Positions 18,965 through 27,792 of a stretch of 64,000 bases of DNA are shown piece after piece. The stretch spans positions 248,001 through 312,000 of the forward strand of contig CAVSES010000002.1 in NCBI GenBank assembly GCA_963727045.1, written 5' to 3'. The position numbers and the translations under genes were made by a program. This DNA is from Bog-1198 sp963727045. Its GTDB lineage: Bacteria; Pseudomonadota; Gammaproteobacteria; Steroidobacterales; Steroidobacteraceae. A model generated the notes under the pieces. It saw nothing but the letters and a program-made list of their open reading frames with translations. It was not told the origin of the DNA and did not search any database. Each line of letters begins with the position of its first letter. The first letter of the stretch is position 1.

Positions 18965-19906
18965 CTAAATCCCGAACGGCAGCTCTTGTGCAAAGTCCGG
19001 CGGCTTGACCACCAGCACGTCGCAGGGAAGCGCCTCCAGCACCCGCTCCGCGGTGCTGCCCAAAAGAGCGCGTTTCAGGCTGCTGCGAGCGAGGGCGCCC
19101 ATGACGACGACGTCCGCGTGCCAATCCGCGGCCATGCGCGGGAGATACTCCGCGGCCGAGCCTGGATCGACATGCAGGTTTGGCTCGGCGACACCGTAGC
19201 GGTCGGTCAGCCGCTTGATCTGCGAACGCCGCATCTCCTGTTCCGATGCGAGAGCTTCCGGCGACACGCCGACCATGGGAGGCATGCCGCCCACGGCCGC
19301 GGTGGCAATCGTGGCGGGAAGATAGGCATGGATCGCATGCACCTGCGCACCGATTCGCCTCCCCAACGATTCCGTGACGTCCAAAATGCATTGATCAAGC
19401 TGCGCCGACGGATCACTGGCATGGCCGGGATCCACCGCCGCCAACAGCACCGGCGGCGTGCCCCAGGATGATCTTTTGGTCAGCAGGAGCGGCACTGCGC
19501 ATGCGCGTATCAAGTGCCAGTCCGTATTGACGGCGAGCGCGCGCTTGGCGAAAGAATGGTGGTGCGTGTCCTTGACCACGAGGTCCGCGGGGGAGTTGCG
19601 CATCCAGGAGAGGACGGCTTCGTGCAGCGGATCGCCGCTGATGACGTGGGTCGTGACGTCGATGCCGTCGTCGCGCAGGGGCTCCGCGATTTCGTCGAGC
19701 AGCTCATCCAGATTGTCGCTCAATAACGCGTTGCTGAGCGGCGGCAGTCCGCCCTCCATGTGCGCCGCGCGCGAGATCTTCGTGTCGCAAACCAGAAGTT
19801 CGATGGCTGCGCCGAGCCATCGGGCGAGCGCCGCGGCCTTGGTAACGGCAGCCTGGTCCCTGACCAAGGGATTAACGATGACGAGAATGTCGGTTATCTT
19901 GTCCAT
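18965..19906 (-). CDS. Universal stress protein with two Usp domains
   Basis: A 313-residue UspE-like protein made of two Usp folds, about residues 5-145 and 150-305. The first domain is degenerate, with DLVVKDTHHHSFAKRAL and no glycine-rich ATP loop. The second ends VVMGALARSSLKRALLGSTAERVLEALPCDVLVV, which keeps G-x9-G(S/T) but lacks the first glycine pair. ATP binding is therefore doubtful. It lies 27 bases after the cytochrome gene and 15 before the dehydrogenase, so all three are probably cotranscribed. Confidence 0.9.
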   Translation of the reverse strand: MDKITDILVIVNPLVRDQAAVTKAAALARWLGAAIELLVCDTKISRAAHMEGGLPPLSNALLSDNLDELLDEIAEPLRDDGIDVTTHVISGDPLHEAVLSWMRNSPADLVVKDTHHHSFAKRALAVNTDWHLIRACAVPLLLTKRSSWGTPPVLLAAVDPGHASDPSAQLDQCILDVTESLGRRIGAQVHAIHAYLPATIATAAVGGMPPMVGVSPEALASEQEMRRSQIKRLTDRYGVAEPNLHVDPGSAAEYLPRMAADWHADVVVMGALARSSLKRALLGSTAERVLEALPCDVLVVKPPDFAQELPFGI

Positions 19907-19933
19907 GGTTGTCCCCCAGCGCCGCCAGCCGGC

Positions 19934-20647
19934 TCAATCGATTACGACCCCGTTGTCGCGCATGATCTTGTGGACCGCACCCGGGCCACGCAGCCGCGAC
20001 AAATAGTCCGCGGTCGCCCGCATGTCCTGATCGCTGAAACTTGCCAAAAATCGCACGAGGCTCTCATCGACATTGTGCCGGCGGCCCTCGCCCAATTTAT
20101 GCAGCTGAGCGACCAAATAGGAATAGTGCTGATTTCTGAGCGATGGCACGAATCCGTCTCCGTCGCCCCGCGCGTCGCCGCGATGGCAGCTGACGCATTG
20201 CTCGTGAAAGATGCCGCGCCCGAGTACGAGCCGCGTCCCGTCTCCGGTCTGCGCCTGGTTCGACAACGGCGCGCGGTTCAAATAGGCGGCAATATCGACC
20301 CAGGTCTGCGGTTCCCGCAGCTCCTTCTGCGATGCAACGCGGTGCATGGTGTCGCTGTCGCGTTCGGCGCCGGAAAAATCGGCCAATTGACGCACGAGAT
20401 AGGCAAACCTCTGGCCCGCCAATGCGGGAATCGCGCGCCCGGCGTCGCCTTGCGCGTGGACGCCGTGGCAGCCCGCACAATGACGGTCGAACTGCGGCGC
20501 GCCGCGATCCGGATGTGCATCGAGCGAGAGCGCCGTCTGGGTCGCGCGGTCCACGGCCTCTTCCGAGGCATGGACACCGCCGCAGGCAAGCACCAACAAG
20601 GCGCCTGCCATGAGAATACCTCTGCACGGCGCGCCGATCTCCGCCAT
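19934..20647 (-). CDS. Dihaem cytochrome c, c4-like, periplasmic
   Basis: A 237-residue protein with a signal sequence (ILMAGALLVLACGGVHAS) and two haem-attachment motifs, CAGCH near residue 57 and CVSCH near residue 150, each in a class I cytochrome c fold. Repeated features PALAGQRFAYLVRQL and PSLRNQHYSYLVAQL are typical of cytochrome c4, a donor to cbb3 and other terminal oxidases. The AC in the signal could be a lipobox, making it membrane anchored. The start at 20647 has GGGG eight bases upstream; the frame extends to 20740 without support. It heads the operon with the stress protein and dehydrogenase. A link to the cbb3 oxidase at 24-33 kb is plausible. Confidence 0.88.
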   Translation of the reverse strand: MAEIGAPCRGILMAGALLVLACGGVHASEEAVDRATQTALSLDAHPDRGAPQFDRHCAGCHGVHAQGDAGRAIPALAGQRFAYLVRQLADFSGAERDSDTMHRVASQKELREPQTWVDIAAYLNRAPLSNQAQTGDGTRLVLGRGIFHEQCVSCHRGDARGDGDGFVPSLRNQHYSYLVAQLHKLGEGRRHNVDESLVRFLASFSDQDMRATADYLSRLRGPGAVHKIMRDNGVVID

Positions 20648-20736
20648 CACGTTTACCCCGCTCACGACGATCTTGTCGCGAGTATCTTGCAATACATGGC
20701 CCGGGGCATTAGGGATTCCGCGTAGCCGACCTTGCG

Positions 20737-22260
20737 TCATGCTCCGCCGAGTTCGGCAATGGCGGCGAGGAGCGCCTTGGTATCGACCGGTTTGCTGAGA
20801 AACCGGCAGCGTGGAATCGCGGTCTTGACCACCCGCATCATGGACTGCAAATCGCCGCTCAGCAGTATGGCGGACACGTCGCGGCCCTTCTGCGCGCGCA
20901 ACTGTTGCAGTACGTCGAATCCCGTCAGCTTCCCGTCGAGATGGTAGTCGGCGATCAACACATCGCCCGGCCGCATGTCGAGCAGAAGCTCCTGCGCCTC
21001 CGCCACCGTGGCGGCCGAGCGCGTCTCGAAGCCTTCGAGGGTCAGGAACAGTTCAGTCGCCATCCGCACGGAGTCATTGTCCTCCAGCAGTATCAATCGG
21101 GTGCCGGACGGCGTGTTCTTCGCGGGGATTTCGGCGCTGGGGCGCGTCGGCACGTCCGAATCCGACAGCAGCCGGTGCCGCGGTATGCGAATGCTGACAG
21201 TCGTACCCTGCCCCGCTGTCGAGGCAACGGCGACCGAATAGCCGAGCAATCGGGACACCTCCCGGACGATGGCCAACCCCAGGCCCACCCCCAGACGCTT
21301 CGTCCCCTGTGGGCTGATCTGGTAGTACTCATCAAAAACCCGGTCCAGTTTGTCCACCGGAATGCCGATGCCGGAATCCTCGACCTTGAGTACGAGCGCG
21401 TCCTCGTCGAGCGACTGGGAAATGCGCACGTAGCCGCGCTCCGTGTACTTGAGCGCGTTGCCGATCAGATTGTGCAGCAGTTGCGTCAATAGCGTGCGGT
21501 CCGTCGAAATCACGGCCCGGGTGGCGGCAAATCCCAACTGCAGGTTCTTCGCCCCGGCGGCCGGCTCGAATTCGCGCGCGAGATCCTCGAACGCGGCGGC
21601 CAGACTGACGGGCGACAGTTGCGGTTCGATGGCGCCCGATTCGAGGCGGCTGATGTCGAGCAGCGCGTTGAGCAGGCGTGTCGCTCCGTCGATGGCCGAC
21701 TCTTGGTGACGCACCAGCTCGCTCAATTCCGGCGCATTCTGAGTGAGCTTTTGCATCGAAGCGTTGATGAGGCGGATGGCCTGCAGCGGTTGGCGCAGAT
21801 CGTGGCTGGCGGTCGCAAGGAAGCGGCTCTTCGCGCGATTGGCCCGGTCGGCTTCCTCGCGCGCGGCCACCAGGGCGTCGCTGATGGAACGCCGCTCGGT
21901 CATGTCGCGAATCGCCGCGGCAACGAAACGCTGATCGCCATCGTGGAACGGCGACAGCCGGATGCCTGCGGGAAATTCGCTGCCGTCGGCGCGCCGCGCA
22001 AACAGGTCGCTGATGCGGGCCCCCATTTCGCGGCTGGCGGGCTCCCGCACATAGCTCGCCACGTGGGCGGCATGGCGAGTGTGGAATCGCTCCGGAATCA
22101 AGAGTTTGATCGGCTGGCCGACGAGCTGTTCGGGCTTGTATCCGAACAAAGAGTCGGAGGTTTCGTTGGAAAACCGAATGACGCCCTGCGCGTCGATCAC
22201 CAGCATGGCGTCGGGGGAAAACTGCAGCAGGCGCTGCGCAATCGAGCTAATTTCGGCCAT
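20737..22260 (-). CDS. Hybrid sensor kinase, PAS-HisKA-HATPase-receiver (paralogue)
   Basis: A 507-residue soluble kinase with the same order as the protein at 11596: PAS about 8-125, H-box FLATASHDLRQPLQ with His153, N-box LHNLIGNALKY, G-boxes DSGIGI and VGLGLAI, and a terminal receiver with VLIADYHLDGKLTG. The kinase cores are very similar between the two, which implies duplication. No output domain is present, so the receiver probably tunes the kinase or passes phosphate to another regulator, for example the FixJ-like protein at 23233. It is transcribed divergently from the FixLJ-like pair across a 212-bp AT-rich gap. Confidence 0.9.
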   Translation of the reverse strand: MAEISSIAQRLLQFSPDAMLVIDAQGVIRFSNETSDSLFGYKPEQLVGQPIKLLIPERFHTRHAAHVASYVREPASREMGARISDLFARRADGSEFPAGIRLSPFHDGDQRFVAAAIRDMTERRSISDALVAAREEADRANRAKSRFLATASHDLRQPLQAIRLINASMQKLTQNAPELSELVRHQESAIDGATRLLNALLDISRLESGAIEPQLSPVSLAAAFEDLAREFEPAAGAKNLQLGFAATRAVISTDRTLLTQLLHNLIGNALKYTERGYVRISQSLDEDALVLKVEDSGIGIPVDKLDRVFDEYYQISPQGTKRLGVGLGLAIVREVSRLLGYSVAVASTAGQGTTVSIRIPRHRLLSDSDVPTRPSAEIPAKNTPSGTRLILLEDNDSVRMATELFLTLEGFETRSAATVAEAQELLLDMRPGDVLIADYHLDGKLTGFDVLQQLRAQKGRDVSAILLSGDLQSMMRVVKTAIPRCRFLSKPVDTKALLAAIAELGGA

Positions 22261-22472
22261 GATGGACCGTCATGGCCGGTCCGGGCCGGCTAAGAACCTG
22301 GCGGTGCATGCGGTTGAGTATACAATTTAAAATATCACAATTCCCGCCCTCCCCCGGGCGTGCCCCGCCAGGGCCCGGAAACGTCCCGCTTTAAGGGGCC
22401 GGCGCAGGTTATTTCGGGAATTCGCAGCTGCATGCCGGCCTCCGTTCCGGCACACTCGCGCAGAGGTATCCA

Positions 22473-23219
22473 TTGAACGAAATCAAGTCGACTTGGGCCG
22501 GTTCCGATCTCATTCTGAACCAGTTGATGGAGATTGCGCGGGCGTCGGCTCTCGCGGAAATGGCGAGCGGCGTGGCCCACGAACTGAATCAACCCCTGGG
22601 GGCGATTGCGACCTATTCCCAGGCGGGAGAGCGGATGCTGAACCGGCCCGACCCGATGGTGAACAGGGCTCTTGACGTCTTTCGCCAGATCAACCTCGCA
22701 GCGCTCGGTGCAGGTGAGGGGATACAGCGCATCCGGCGAATTTTTCAGCAGGAACTGCCGAAGCGCACCCGTTGCAGATTGATCGATTTGATTGCGGAGC
22801 TGCGCCCGGTCCTCGATCTCATCGCCCTGCGAGCCAAAGGCACGCTGCAGGTGGATGCGCCGGGCAAGGTGCCGGATTTGCGGATCGATCGGCTGAGAAT
22901 TCAGCATGTCCTGTATGCCTTGGTGCAAAATGCCGTCGACGCCGCCGCCGGTGCGGCGAGTCCCCCCTCGATCCGGATCGATATTTCGGCCGATCGCTAC
23001 ACGGTCGAAACCGGCGTCACGGACTCGGGACCCGGAATTCCCGCGGAAATGCGGCCCCAATTGTTTCGGCCTTTCTTCACCACCAAGCCCCAGGGCACGG
23101 GTTTAGGGCTGGCCTCGAGCCGTGCGATCATCGAATCGCACGAAGGAACCATCGGGTTCGACAATCTGCCTGCCGGTGGCAGCCGCTTCTGGTTCCGATT
23201 GCCCATTGCGGAAGAATGA
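22473..23219 (+). CDS. FixL-like sensor histidine kinase core without a sensor domain
   Basis: A 248-residue histidine kinase that begins almost at the H-box: EMASGVAHELNQPLGAIATYS with His36, then VLYALVQNAVDAA (N-box), DSGPGIP and GTGLGLASSRAIIESH. This is the FixL/NtrB-type HWE-free kinase core, but the PAS sensor and membrane part are absent. It may be fed by the PAS hybrid kinases nearby or by a partner protein. The TTG start at 22473 has AGAGG at good spacing. It lies 13 bases upstream of the FixJ-like regulator gene and certainly forms an operon with it. Confidence 0.88.
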   Translation: MNEIKSTWAGSDLILNQLMEIARASALAEMASGVAHELNQPLGAIATYSQAGERMLNRPDPMVNRALDVFRQINLAALGAGEGIQRIRRIFQQELPKRTRCRLIDLIAELRPVLDLIALRAKGTLQVDAPGKVPDLRIDRLRIQHVLYALVQNAVDAAAGAASPPSIRIDISADRYTVETGVTDSGPGIPAEMRPQLFRPFFTTKPQGTGLGLASSRAIIESHEGTIGFDNLPAGGSRFWFRLPIAEE

Positions 23220-23232
23220 GAGGTGAGAACAA

Positions 23233-23868
23233 ATGGCAAAGCTCCATGACCAGAGCGCCGCGCCCATGATCTACGTGGTCGACGACGATGACGCCATGCG
23301 GCGCGCCCTCGATACGCTCTTGAGCACCGTTGGATACAAGACCGGGGTTTTTTCCCGACCCAGCGAATTCCTGGCGAATTTCAAGCCCGACGCGCCCGGC
23401 TGTCTCGTGCTCGACATTCGCATGCCGGACATGAGCGGTCTGGAACTGCAGCAGCACCTCAATCGAATGGGTTCCATGCTGCCCGTCATATTCATCACCG
23501 GACACGGCGATGTGCCCATGGCCGTGCAGGCGATGAAGGAAGGCGCATTCGAGTTCATTCAGAAACCATTCCGCGATCAGGACTTGCTCGACCGCATCAA
23601 TCACGCGTTGAAGCACGATGCCGAGAATCGCAGCACGGTTGCGCGCCGCGCCGACGTACAGCACCGGCTCGAGTCCTTGACCCCGCGGGAGCGCCAGGTG
23701 ATGGACATGGTCGTCGAGGGTGCCGCGAACAAGGTGATCGCGATAGATCTGGGATTGAGCGAACGCACCGTCGAAATCCATCGCGCCAAGGTCATGGAAA
23801 AAATGGGCGCGCGCTCGGTGGCCCACCTCGTGAAACTGCATCTGATGCTGGCGGAAAAAACCCATTAG
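23233..23868 (+). CDS. FixJ-family response regulator
   Basis: A 211-residue two-domain regulator. The receiver (about 12-130) has VVDDDDAMR, phosphoacceptor Asp61 in LVLDIRMPDMSG, FITGHGDVPMAV and the conserved lysine in FIQKPF. The LuxR-type helix-turn-helix (about 145-205) shows LTPRERQVMDMVVEGAANKVIA and ERTVEIHRAKVMEKM. FixJ homologues activate genes for microaerobic respiration. The position next to the kinase gene and 8 kb from ccoNOQP makes it a candidate regulator of that operon, but this is inference. Related regulators include TodT and RoxR types. Confidence 0.92.
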   Translation: MAKLHDQSAAPMIYVVDDDDAMRRALDTLLSTVGYKTGVFSRPSEFLANFKPDAPGCLVLDIRMPDMSGLELQQHLNRMGSMLPVIFITGHGDVPMAVQAMKEGAFEFIQKPFRDQDLLDRINHALKHDAENRSTVARRADVQHRLESLTPRERQVMDMVVEGAANKVIAIDLGLSERTVEIHRAKVMEKMGARSVAHLVKLHLMLAEKTH

Positions 23869-23959
23869 CGCTGCCCCGTAGCGGCGGTCGGATTTCCCTT
23901 ATGCAACGCCGGCTGCCATCGCCGATAATGGCGGCACAGATTACTTGCGGTGCCCGACG

Positions 23960-24313
23960 ATGCAACCTCCCATCACCTTGACCTTTCGCCACATCGAGCA
24001 CTCAGGGGCCCTGGAGGAGCGCGCACGGAAATTGGGTCAGCGCCTGGGACGATTCCACGGGCGCATCACCCGGTGCCATATGACGCTCGAAGGTCCGGGT
24101 GACCGCAGAGATCGGGGAGCACCCTATATGGCCAAGATCGATCTCGCGGTGCCCGGCGCGCACATCCACGCCGACAGCCTTCATGCAGATGGCACCGGGC
24201 ACGAGGACATCTATCTCGCCCTGCGCGACGCCTTCATCAATGCCAAGCGGCAGCTGCAGCACCTCAGTTCGTCATCACCATGGCGTGATGCGCATGCGGG
24301 TGAGTGCCCGTAA
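23960..24313 (+). CDS. Ribosome hibernation factor-like (HPF/S30AE) protein
   Basis: A 117-residue protein with the beta-alpha-beta fold of hibernation promoting factor: ITLTFRHIEHSGALEERARKLGQRLGRFH, ITRCHMTLEGP, AKIDLAVPGAHIHADS and DIYLALRDAFINAKRQLQ. Such proteins bind the small ribosomal subunit and silence ribosomes in starvation. It is the short form, without the long-HPF dimerisation domain. The ATG at 23960 is chosen to start the fold; GTG and TTG codons a few bases earlier are possible. Its last 50 bases overlap the end of the convergent TauE-like gene. Confidence 0.82.
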   Translation: MQPPITLTFRHIEHSGALEERARKLGQRLGRFHGRITRCHMTLEGPGDRRDRGAPYMAKIDLAVPGAHIHADSLHADGTGHEDIYLALRDAFINAKRQLQHLSSSSPWRDAHAGECP

Positions 24314-24983
24314 GAACCGCGATCGGCACCGCGGCCGTCCAAAGACCGCAGGCGACGATGACCGCGCCCAGCAGCCGCGTAAAAGTGTCGCCCTTCGGCA
24401 GCAGGCGGCGGCCCGCGTAGCTCAAGCCCAGCATGGCCGGCAATGTGCCCAGGCCGAACGCGGCCATGGTCGCGCTCCCGCGAACGGCGCTGCCCGCGAA
24501 CGCGGCGGCCAGAAGCACCGAATAGACCAGGCCGCAGGGCAGCCAACCCCAGAGCAGTCCCATGGCGAGAGCGCGGAATGCGGGCTGAGCCGGCAATCTC
24601 GAGCGCGCGGCGGGCGCAAACCGCCGCCACAGGTGCGCGCCCCATCGTTCAGGGGCGCGCAGCCATCGGACGCGCGAGCCCGGGCCGAGAGCGATATTGA
24701 GACCGATGAGCACCACGATGAGGGCGGTTCCCAGTCGCAGCACCGCGCTCCACCGCGAGACCTCGAAGGCCATTCCGGCGGCCGCGCCCACCGCGCCGAC
24801 GATGGCGCCGCCGATGCAATAGCTCGCAATGCGGCCGAACTGATAGAGCAGCGGCTGCCAGCGAGCCGAGCCGCCCCCCCGGGCCGTTCCCAGCGCCGTC
24901 GCGAGGCCGCCGCACATGGCCAGACAATGCGTGCTGCCGAGTATTCCCGCGATGAACGCCGTCCCAAGTGCAAGCTCATGCAT
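24264..24983 (-). CDS. TauE/SafE-like membrane protein of the cbb3 cluster
   Basis: A 239-residue integral membrane protein with about six helices and the family start FIAGILGSTHCLAMCGG, a Cys-containing pattern shared with the DsbD/UreH-like transmembrane group. Homologues at the end of cco operons are implicated in copper or cytochrome oxidase maturation. A histidine-rich tail (THPHAHHAM) could bind metal. The ATG overlaps the ccoS stop by eight bases, so it belongs to the assembly operon. Whether it handles copper, thiols or sulfite cannot be decided from sequence. Confidence 0.8.
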   Translation of the reverse strand: MHELALGTAFIAGILGSTHCLAMCGGLATALGTARGGGSARWQPLLYQFGRIASYCIGGAIVGAVGAAAGMAFEVSRWSAVLRLGTALIVVLIGLNIALGPGSRVRWLRAPERWGAHLWRRFAPAARSRLPAQPAFRALAMGLLWGWLPCGLVYSVLLAAAFAGSAVRGSATMAAFGLGTLPAMLGLSYAGRRLLPKGDTFTRLLGAVIVACGLWTAAVPIAVLTGTHPHAHHAMVMTN

Positions 24984-25155
24984 GGCGCGGTTTCCGCTCG
25001 GGGTTCATGGGCTTCGTATCATCATCGAGCAGGATCTGCACCGCGGGGCCCTTGAGATCGTCGAATTGACCGCCCTTCACGGCCCAAAAGAACGCCCACA
25101 CCATGAGCGCCACCATGATCAATCCGAGCGGAATCAACAGATAGAGGATGTTCAT
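24976..25155 (-). CDS. ccoS: CcoS, cbb3 oxidase maturation protein
   Basis: A 59-residue small membrane protein: MNILYLLIPLGLIMVALMVW is a single N-terminal helix, followed by AFFWAVKGGQFDDLKGPA and an acidic stretch. The pattern FFWAVKGGQFDDL plus P is diagnostic for CcoS, needed for haem and copper insertion into the oxidase. The start overlaps the CcoI stop (ATGA at 25152-25155), and the end overlaps the next gene by eight bases. It is just below the usual length cut-off of gene finders. Confidence 0.93.
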   Translation of the reverse strand: MNILYLLIPLGLIMVALMVWAFFWAVKGGQFDDLKGPAVQILLDDDTKPMNPERKPRHA

Positions 25156-27623
25156 GCGGGCGCCACTCGCGGCGCGGCGAGTGCCGTCGACGCCGTGTCC
25201 GCGGTTCCCGTTCGTCGCGCAGAGAGCAGCCGCATGGCATTCAGCACCACCAGGAGGGAGCTTGTGGACATCCCGATGGCGGCCATCCAAGGCTCCAGCC
25301 AGCCGCTGGCCGCCAGAGGCACCGCGGTAGCGTTGTAGATCACGGCCCACGCAACGTTTTGCCTGATGATGCGCATGCAGCGGCGAGCCGTTTCGACTCC
25401 GATACACAGGGGTGCCAGCGCACCACCCAGCAGCACGACGTCCGCGCTGACCTTGGCCAAATCCGTGCCCTCGCCGATCGCCACCGAAACATCGGCGCCG
25501 GCGAGAACCGGAGCGTCGTTCACTCCGTCGCCGACCATCGCCACGATCGATCCGTGCGCCTGCAGCGAACGGACGAACTCCACCTTGTCGACGGGACGCA
25601 GGTCGCCCCATGCGGCCAGGCCGCCCAGCTGGCGGGCAATTTCGCCGACGGCGCTCTGGCGGTCGCCGCTGGCGATCAGCGGCGTAAGACGCAGTGCCCG
25701 GAGCCGCTCGACGGTGACGCGGGCATCGTCGCGCAAGCCATCGCTAAGCACGAACTCGGCCAGGATCCCGCTTGAATTTCCGAGAAACACGCTGGAGCGG
25801 ATGCCGCGCGTGTCGGGCGCTGCGGCGGGGAACGGCAGGGAGCAAATTTCCAGAACGTAGTCTGCACGGCCGATGCGATACAGCGCACCATCGACGCGGC
25901 CCTCGATGCCGCGCCCGGCCGCCGTGTGCACGTCGCCGACTTCGCCTGCAGGGACGACATCGGCGAACGCGCGCGAAATTGGGTGCCCCGAGTGCCGCTC
26001 GAGCGCGGCTGCAATGGCCGCGCAGCGTTCGCGATTCGCCTCGCCGTTGAGGCGCACTTCCTCCAAGCCGGGCTGCCCGCGGGTCAGCGTGCCGGTCTTG
26101 TCGAACACGATGCGATCCGCACGAGCGAGCGTTTCAAGCGCCCGGCCCCGGGTGACCAGGAGACCCGCGCCGGCCAGCCGGGTCGTGGCCGCCGCCAGCG
26201 CCGCGGGAGTCGCGAGCGACAGCGCGCAAGGGCAGGTGACCACCAGCAACGCAAGCACCGTCGGAAATGCGCGCGAGGCGTCCGCGTGCAGCCAGTAGAT
26301 GCCGACCGCCAACGCGAGCAGCAGGACACCGCCGATGAACCACGCGGCCACGCCGTCGGCGACGTCGGCAATGTGAGGGCGGCTCGCCCGCGCCCGCTCG
26401 AGGAGCCGGGACACCGCCGCCAGCGTCGAATCCTGTCCCACCCGCGTCACTTTGAGTTCGACCGTCTCCGTCAGGTTCAGCGTACCGGCGATCAGCGTCT
26501 CGCCGGGCGAGCGGATCTGCGGCAGCGATTCCCCGGTCAGCATCGATTCATCGATCTGGGTGCGGCCGGACAGCAGCTCTCCATCGGCGGGAACGCGTTC
26601 GCCAGGCATGATTCGCACCCGGTCCCCCGGACGCAGCTCATCCGGTATCACCCGTTCCTCGCAGGGACCGCTGATGCGCAGAATGCTCTCGGGCAGCAGC
26701 CGCGCAATGGCATCGTGGTGCAGCCCGAACCCGTGCCGCAGCGACATCTCGACGTAGCGGCCGAGCAGCAGGAAGAACGTGAACATCACGGCCGAGTCGA
26801 AGTAGACCGCGCCTTCCCCGCGCAGTGTGGCCCACACGCTCCAACCGTAGGCGGCGCCGATCGACAGCGCCACGGGTACGTCCATCCCCAGCGTGCGCAT
26901 GCGAATTCCGCGCCACGCCGCGACGAAGAAGGGTTGAGCGGCATAAAGCACGACGGGAGTGGACACCAGCAAACTCACGAAGCGCAGCAGCTGCGCAAGA
27001 TCGGGTGCGATGCCGTCCATGGCGCCCGCGTATAACGACACGGCGTAGGTCATCACCTGCATCATGCCGAAACCCGCCACGGCCAGCCGCTTGAGCGCCG
27101 TGCGCCGCTCGGCCATCCACGACGGTCCGCCGGCCGTAAAGCTCAAGGGTTGGGGTTGGTACCCCAGGGCATGAATCCGCTCAAGCACCGCGCTGAGCGC
27201 GATCCGCGCCGGATCGAACCGCATTTCGGCACGCGCGCTGCTCGCGTTGACCTGCACGTCCGTGATTCCGTCGAGCAGCCGCATGCTGTTCTCGACCAAC
27301 CAACCGCACGCCGAACAGTGCATGTCTTCGATCTGGACGCTCACCTCCCGGTCGCCGTCGCCGCGCAGGTGCGTGTAGCGGCGCAGAGCTTCCTCGCGAT
27401 CGTAAACCGCCCAATTGCGTCCGTCGTATTGGGGAACCTGGTCGGTGGCCGTGCGAAAATCGTAGAAACGCCCGAGCCCCTGGCCGAGAATCAGGTTCGC
27501 CGCCGCCTCGCAGCCGCCGCAGCACACCGGGCGCGCGACGCCGTCGACGCACACTTCATGAACGCTGTGCGCGTCAACAGGGTTGCCGCAGTGAAAACAC
27601 GGTTCTGGTGTCGACACGGTCAC
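25152..27623 (-). CDS. ccoI: Copper-translocating P-type ATPase CcoI
   Basis: An 823-residue P1B-type ATPase. An N-terminal cysteine-rich zone (CFHCGNP, CCGGCEA) precedes a heavy-metal-associated domain with MHCSACGW (Cys103, Cys106). Eight membrane helices are expected, with the transport motif VVTCPCALS, phosphorylation motif DKTGTLTRG, actuator TGES, the SGHP motif and GDGVNDAPVL. This combination is that of CcoI/FixI, which supplies copper for cbb3 assembly. It sits between the FixH-like gene and ccoS on one transcript. No frame or motif defect is visible. Confidence 0.95.
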   Translation of the reverse strand: MTVSTPEPCFHCGNPVDAHSVHEVCVDGVARPVCCGGCEAAANLILGQGLGRFYDFRTATDQVPQYDGRNWAVYDREEALRRYTHLRGDGDREVSVQIEDMHCSACGWLVENSMRLLDGITDVQVNASSARAEMRFDPARIALSAVLERIHALGYQPQPLSFTAGGPSWMAERRTALKRLAVAGFGMMQVMTYAVSLYAGAMDGIAPDLAQLLRFVSLLVSTPVVLYAAQPFFVAAWRGIRMRTLGMDVPVALSIGAAYGWSVWATLRGEGAVYFDSAVMFTFFLLLGRYVEMSLRHGFGLHHDAIARLLPESILRISGPCEERVIPDELRPGDRVRIMPGERVPADGELLSGRTQIDESMLTGESLPQIRSPGETLIAGTLNLTETVELKVTRVGQDSTLAAVSRLLERARASRPHIADVADGVAAWFIGGVLLLALAVGIYWLHADASRAFPTVLALLVVTCPCALSLATPAALAAATTRLAGAGLLVTRGRALETLARADRIVFDKTGTLTRGQPGLEEVRLNGEANRERCAAIAAALERHSGHPISRAFADVVPAGEVGDVHTAAGRGIEGRVDGALYRIGRADYVLEICSLPFPAAAPDTRGIRSSVFLGNSSGILAEFVLSDGLRDDARVTVERLRALRLTPLIASGDRQSAVGEIARQLGGLAAWGDLRPVDKVEFVRSLQAHGSIVAMVGDGVNDAPVLAGADVSVAIGEGTDLAKVSADVVLLGGALAPLCIGVETARRCMRIIRQNVAWAVIYNATAVPLAASGWLEPWMAAIGMSTSSLLVVLNAMRLLSARRTGTADTASTALAAPRVAPA

Positions 27624-27635
27624 GGCTGCCGCTCT

Positions 27636-27788
27636 CTAATCGGACGAGTCGCCGTGCTCGAGCACGATGTCTTTGGTATGCACCGCCAGGTAGGCGCTCA
27701 CGCAGCTGCCGATTACCGCGCTTGAAATCATGCCGATGATGATCCAGGGCCAGATGTGCCGGTACCAGGCTAAGGTCGTCGATGCCAT
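27636..27788 (-). CDS. Short FixH-like membrane protein
   Basis: A 50-residue open frame in the place normally held by fixH. It begins MASTTLAWYRHIWPWIII and has one membrane helix followed by SAYLAVHTKDIVLEHGDSSD. The WYRHIWPW segment and position match the N-terminus of FixH, but full FixH has about 150 residues with a periplasmic domain that is missing here. It starts four bases after the ccoG stop and ends 12 before ccoI. It could be a truncated but used membrane anchor, or a remnant. The absence of frame defects in the short frame favours a real small gene. Confidence 0.65.
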   Translation of the reverse strand: MASTTLAWYRHIWPWIIIGMISSAVIGSCVSAYLAVHTKDIVLEHGDSSD

Positions 27789-27792
27789 AAGT

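Noticed and set aside
24099..25055. 318-codon plus-strand frame overlapping the hibernation-factor and TauE-like genes
   Set aside because: It crosses two supported genes and is low-complexity Arg/Gly/Ala/Pro.
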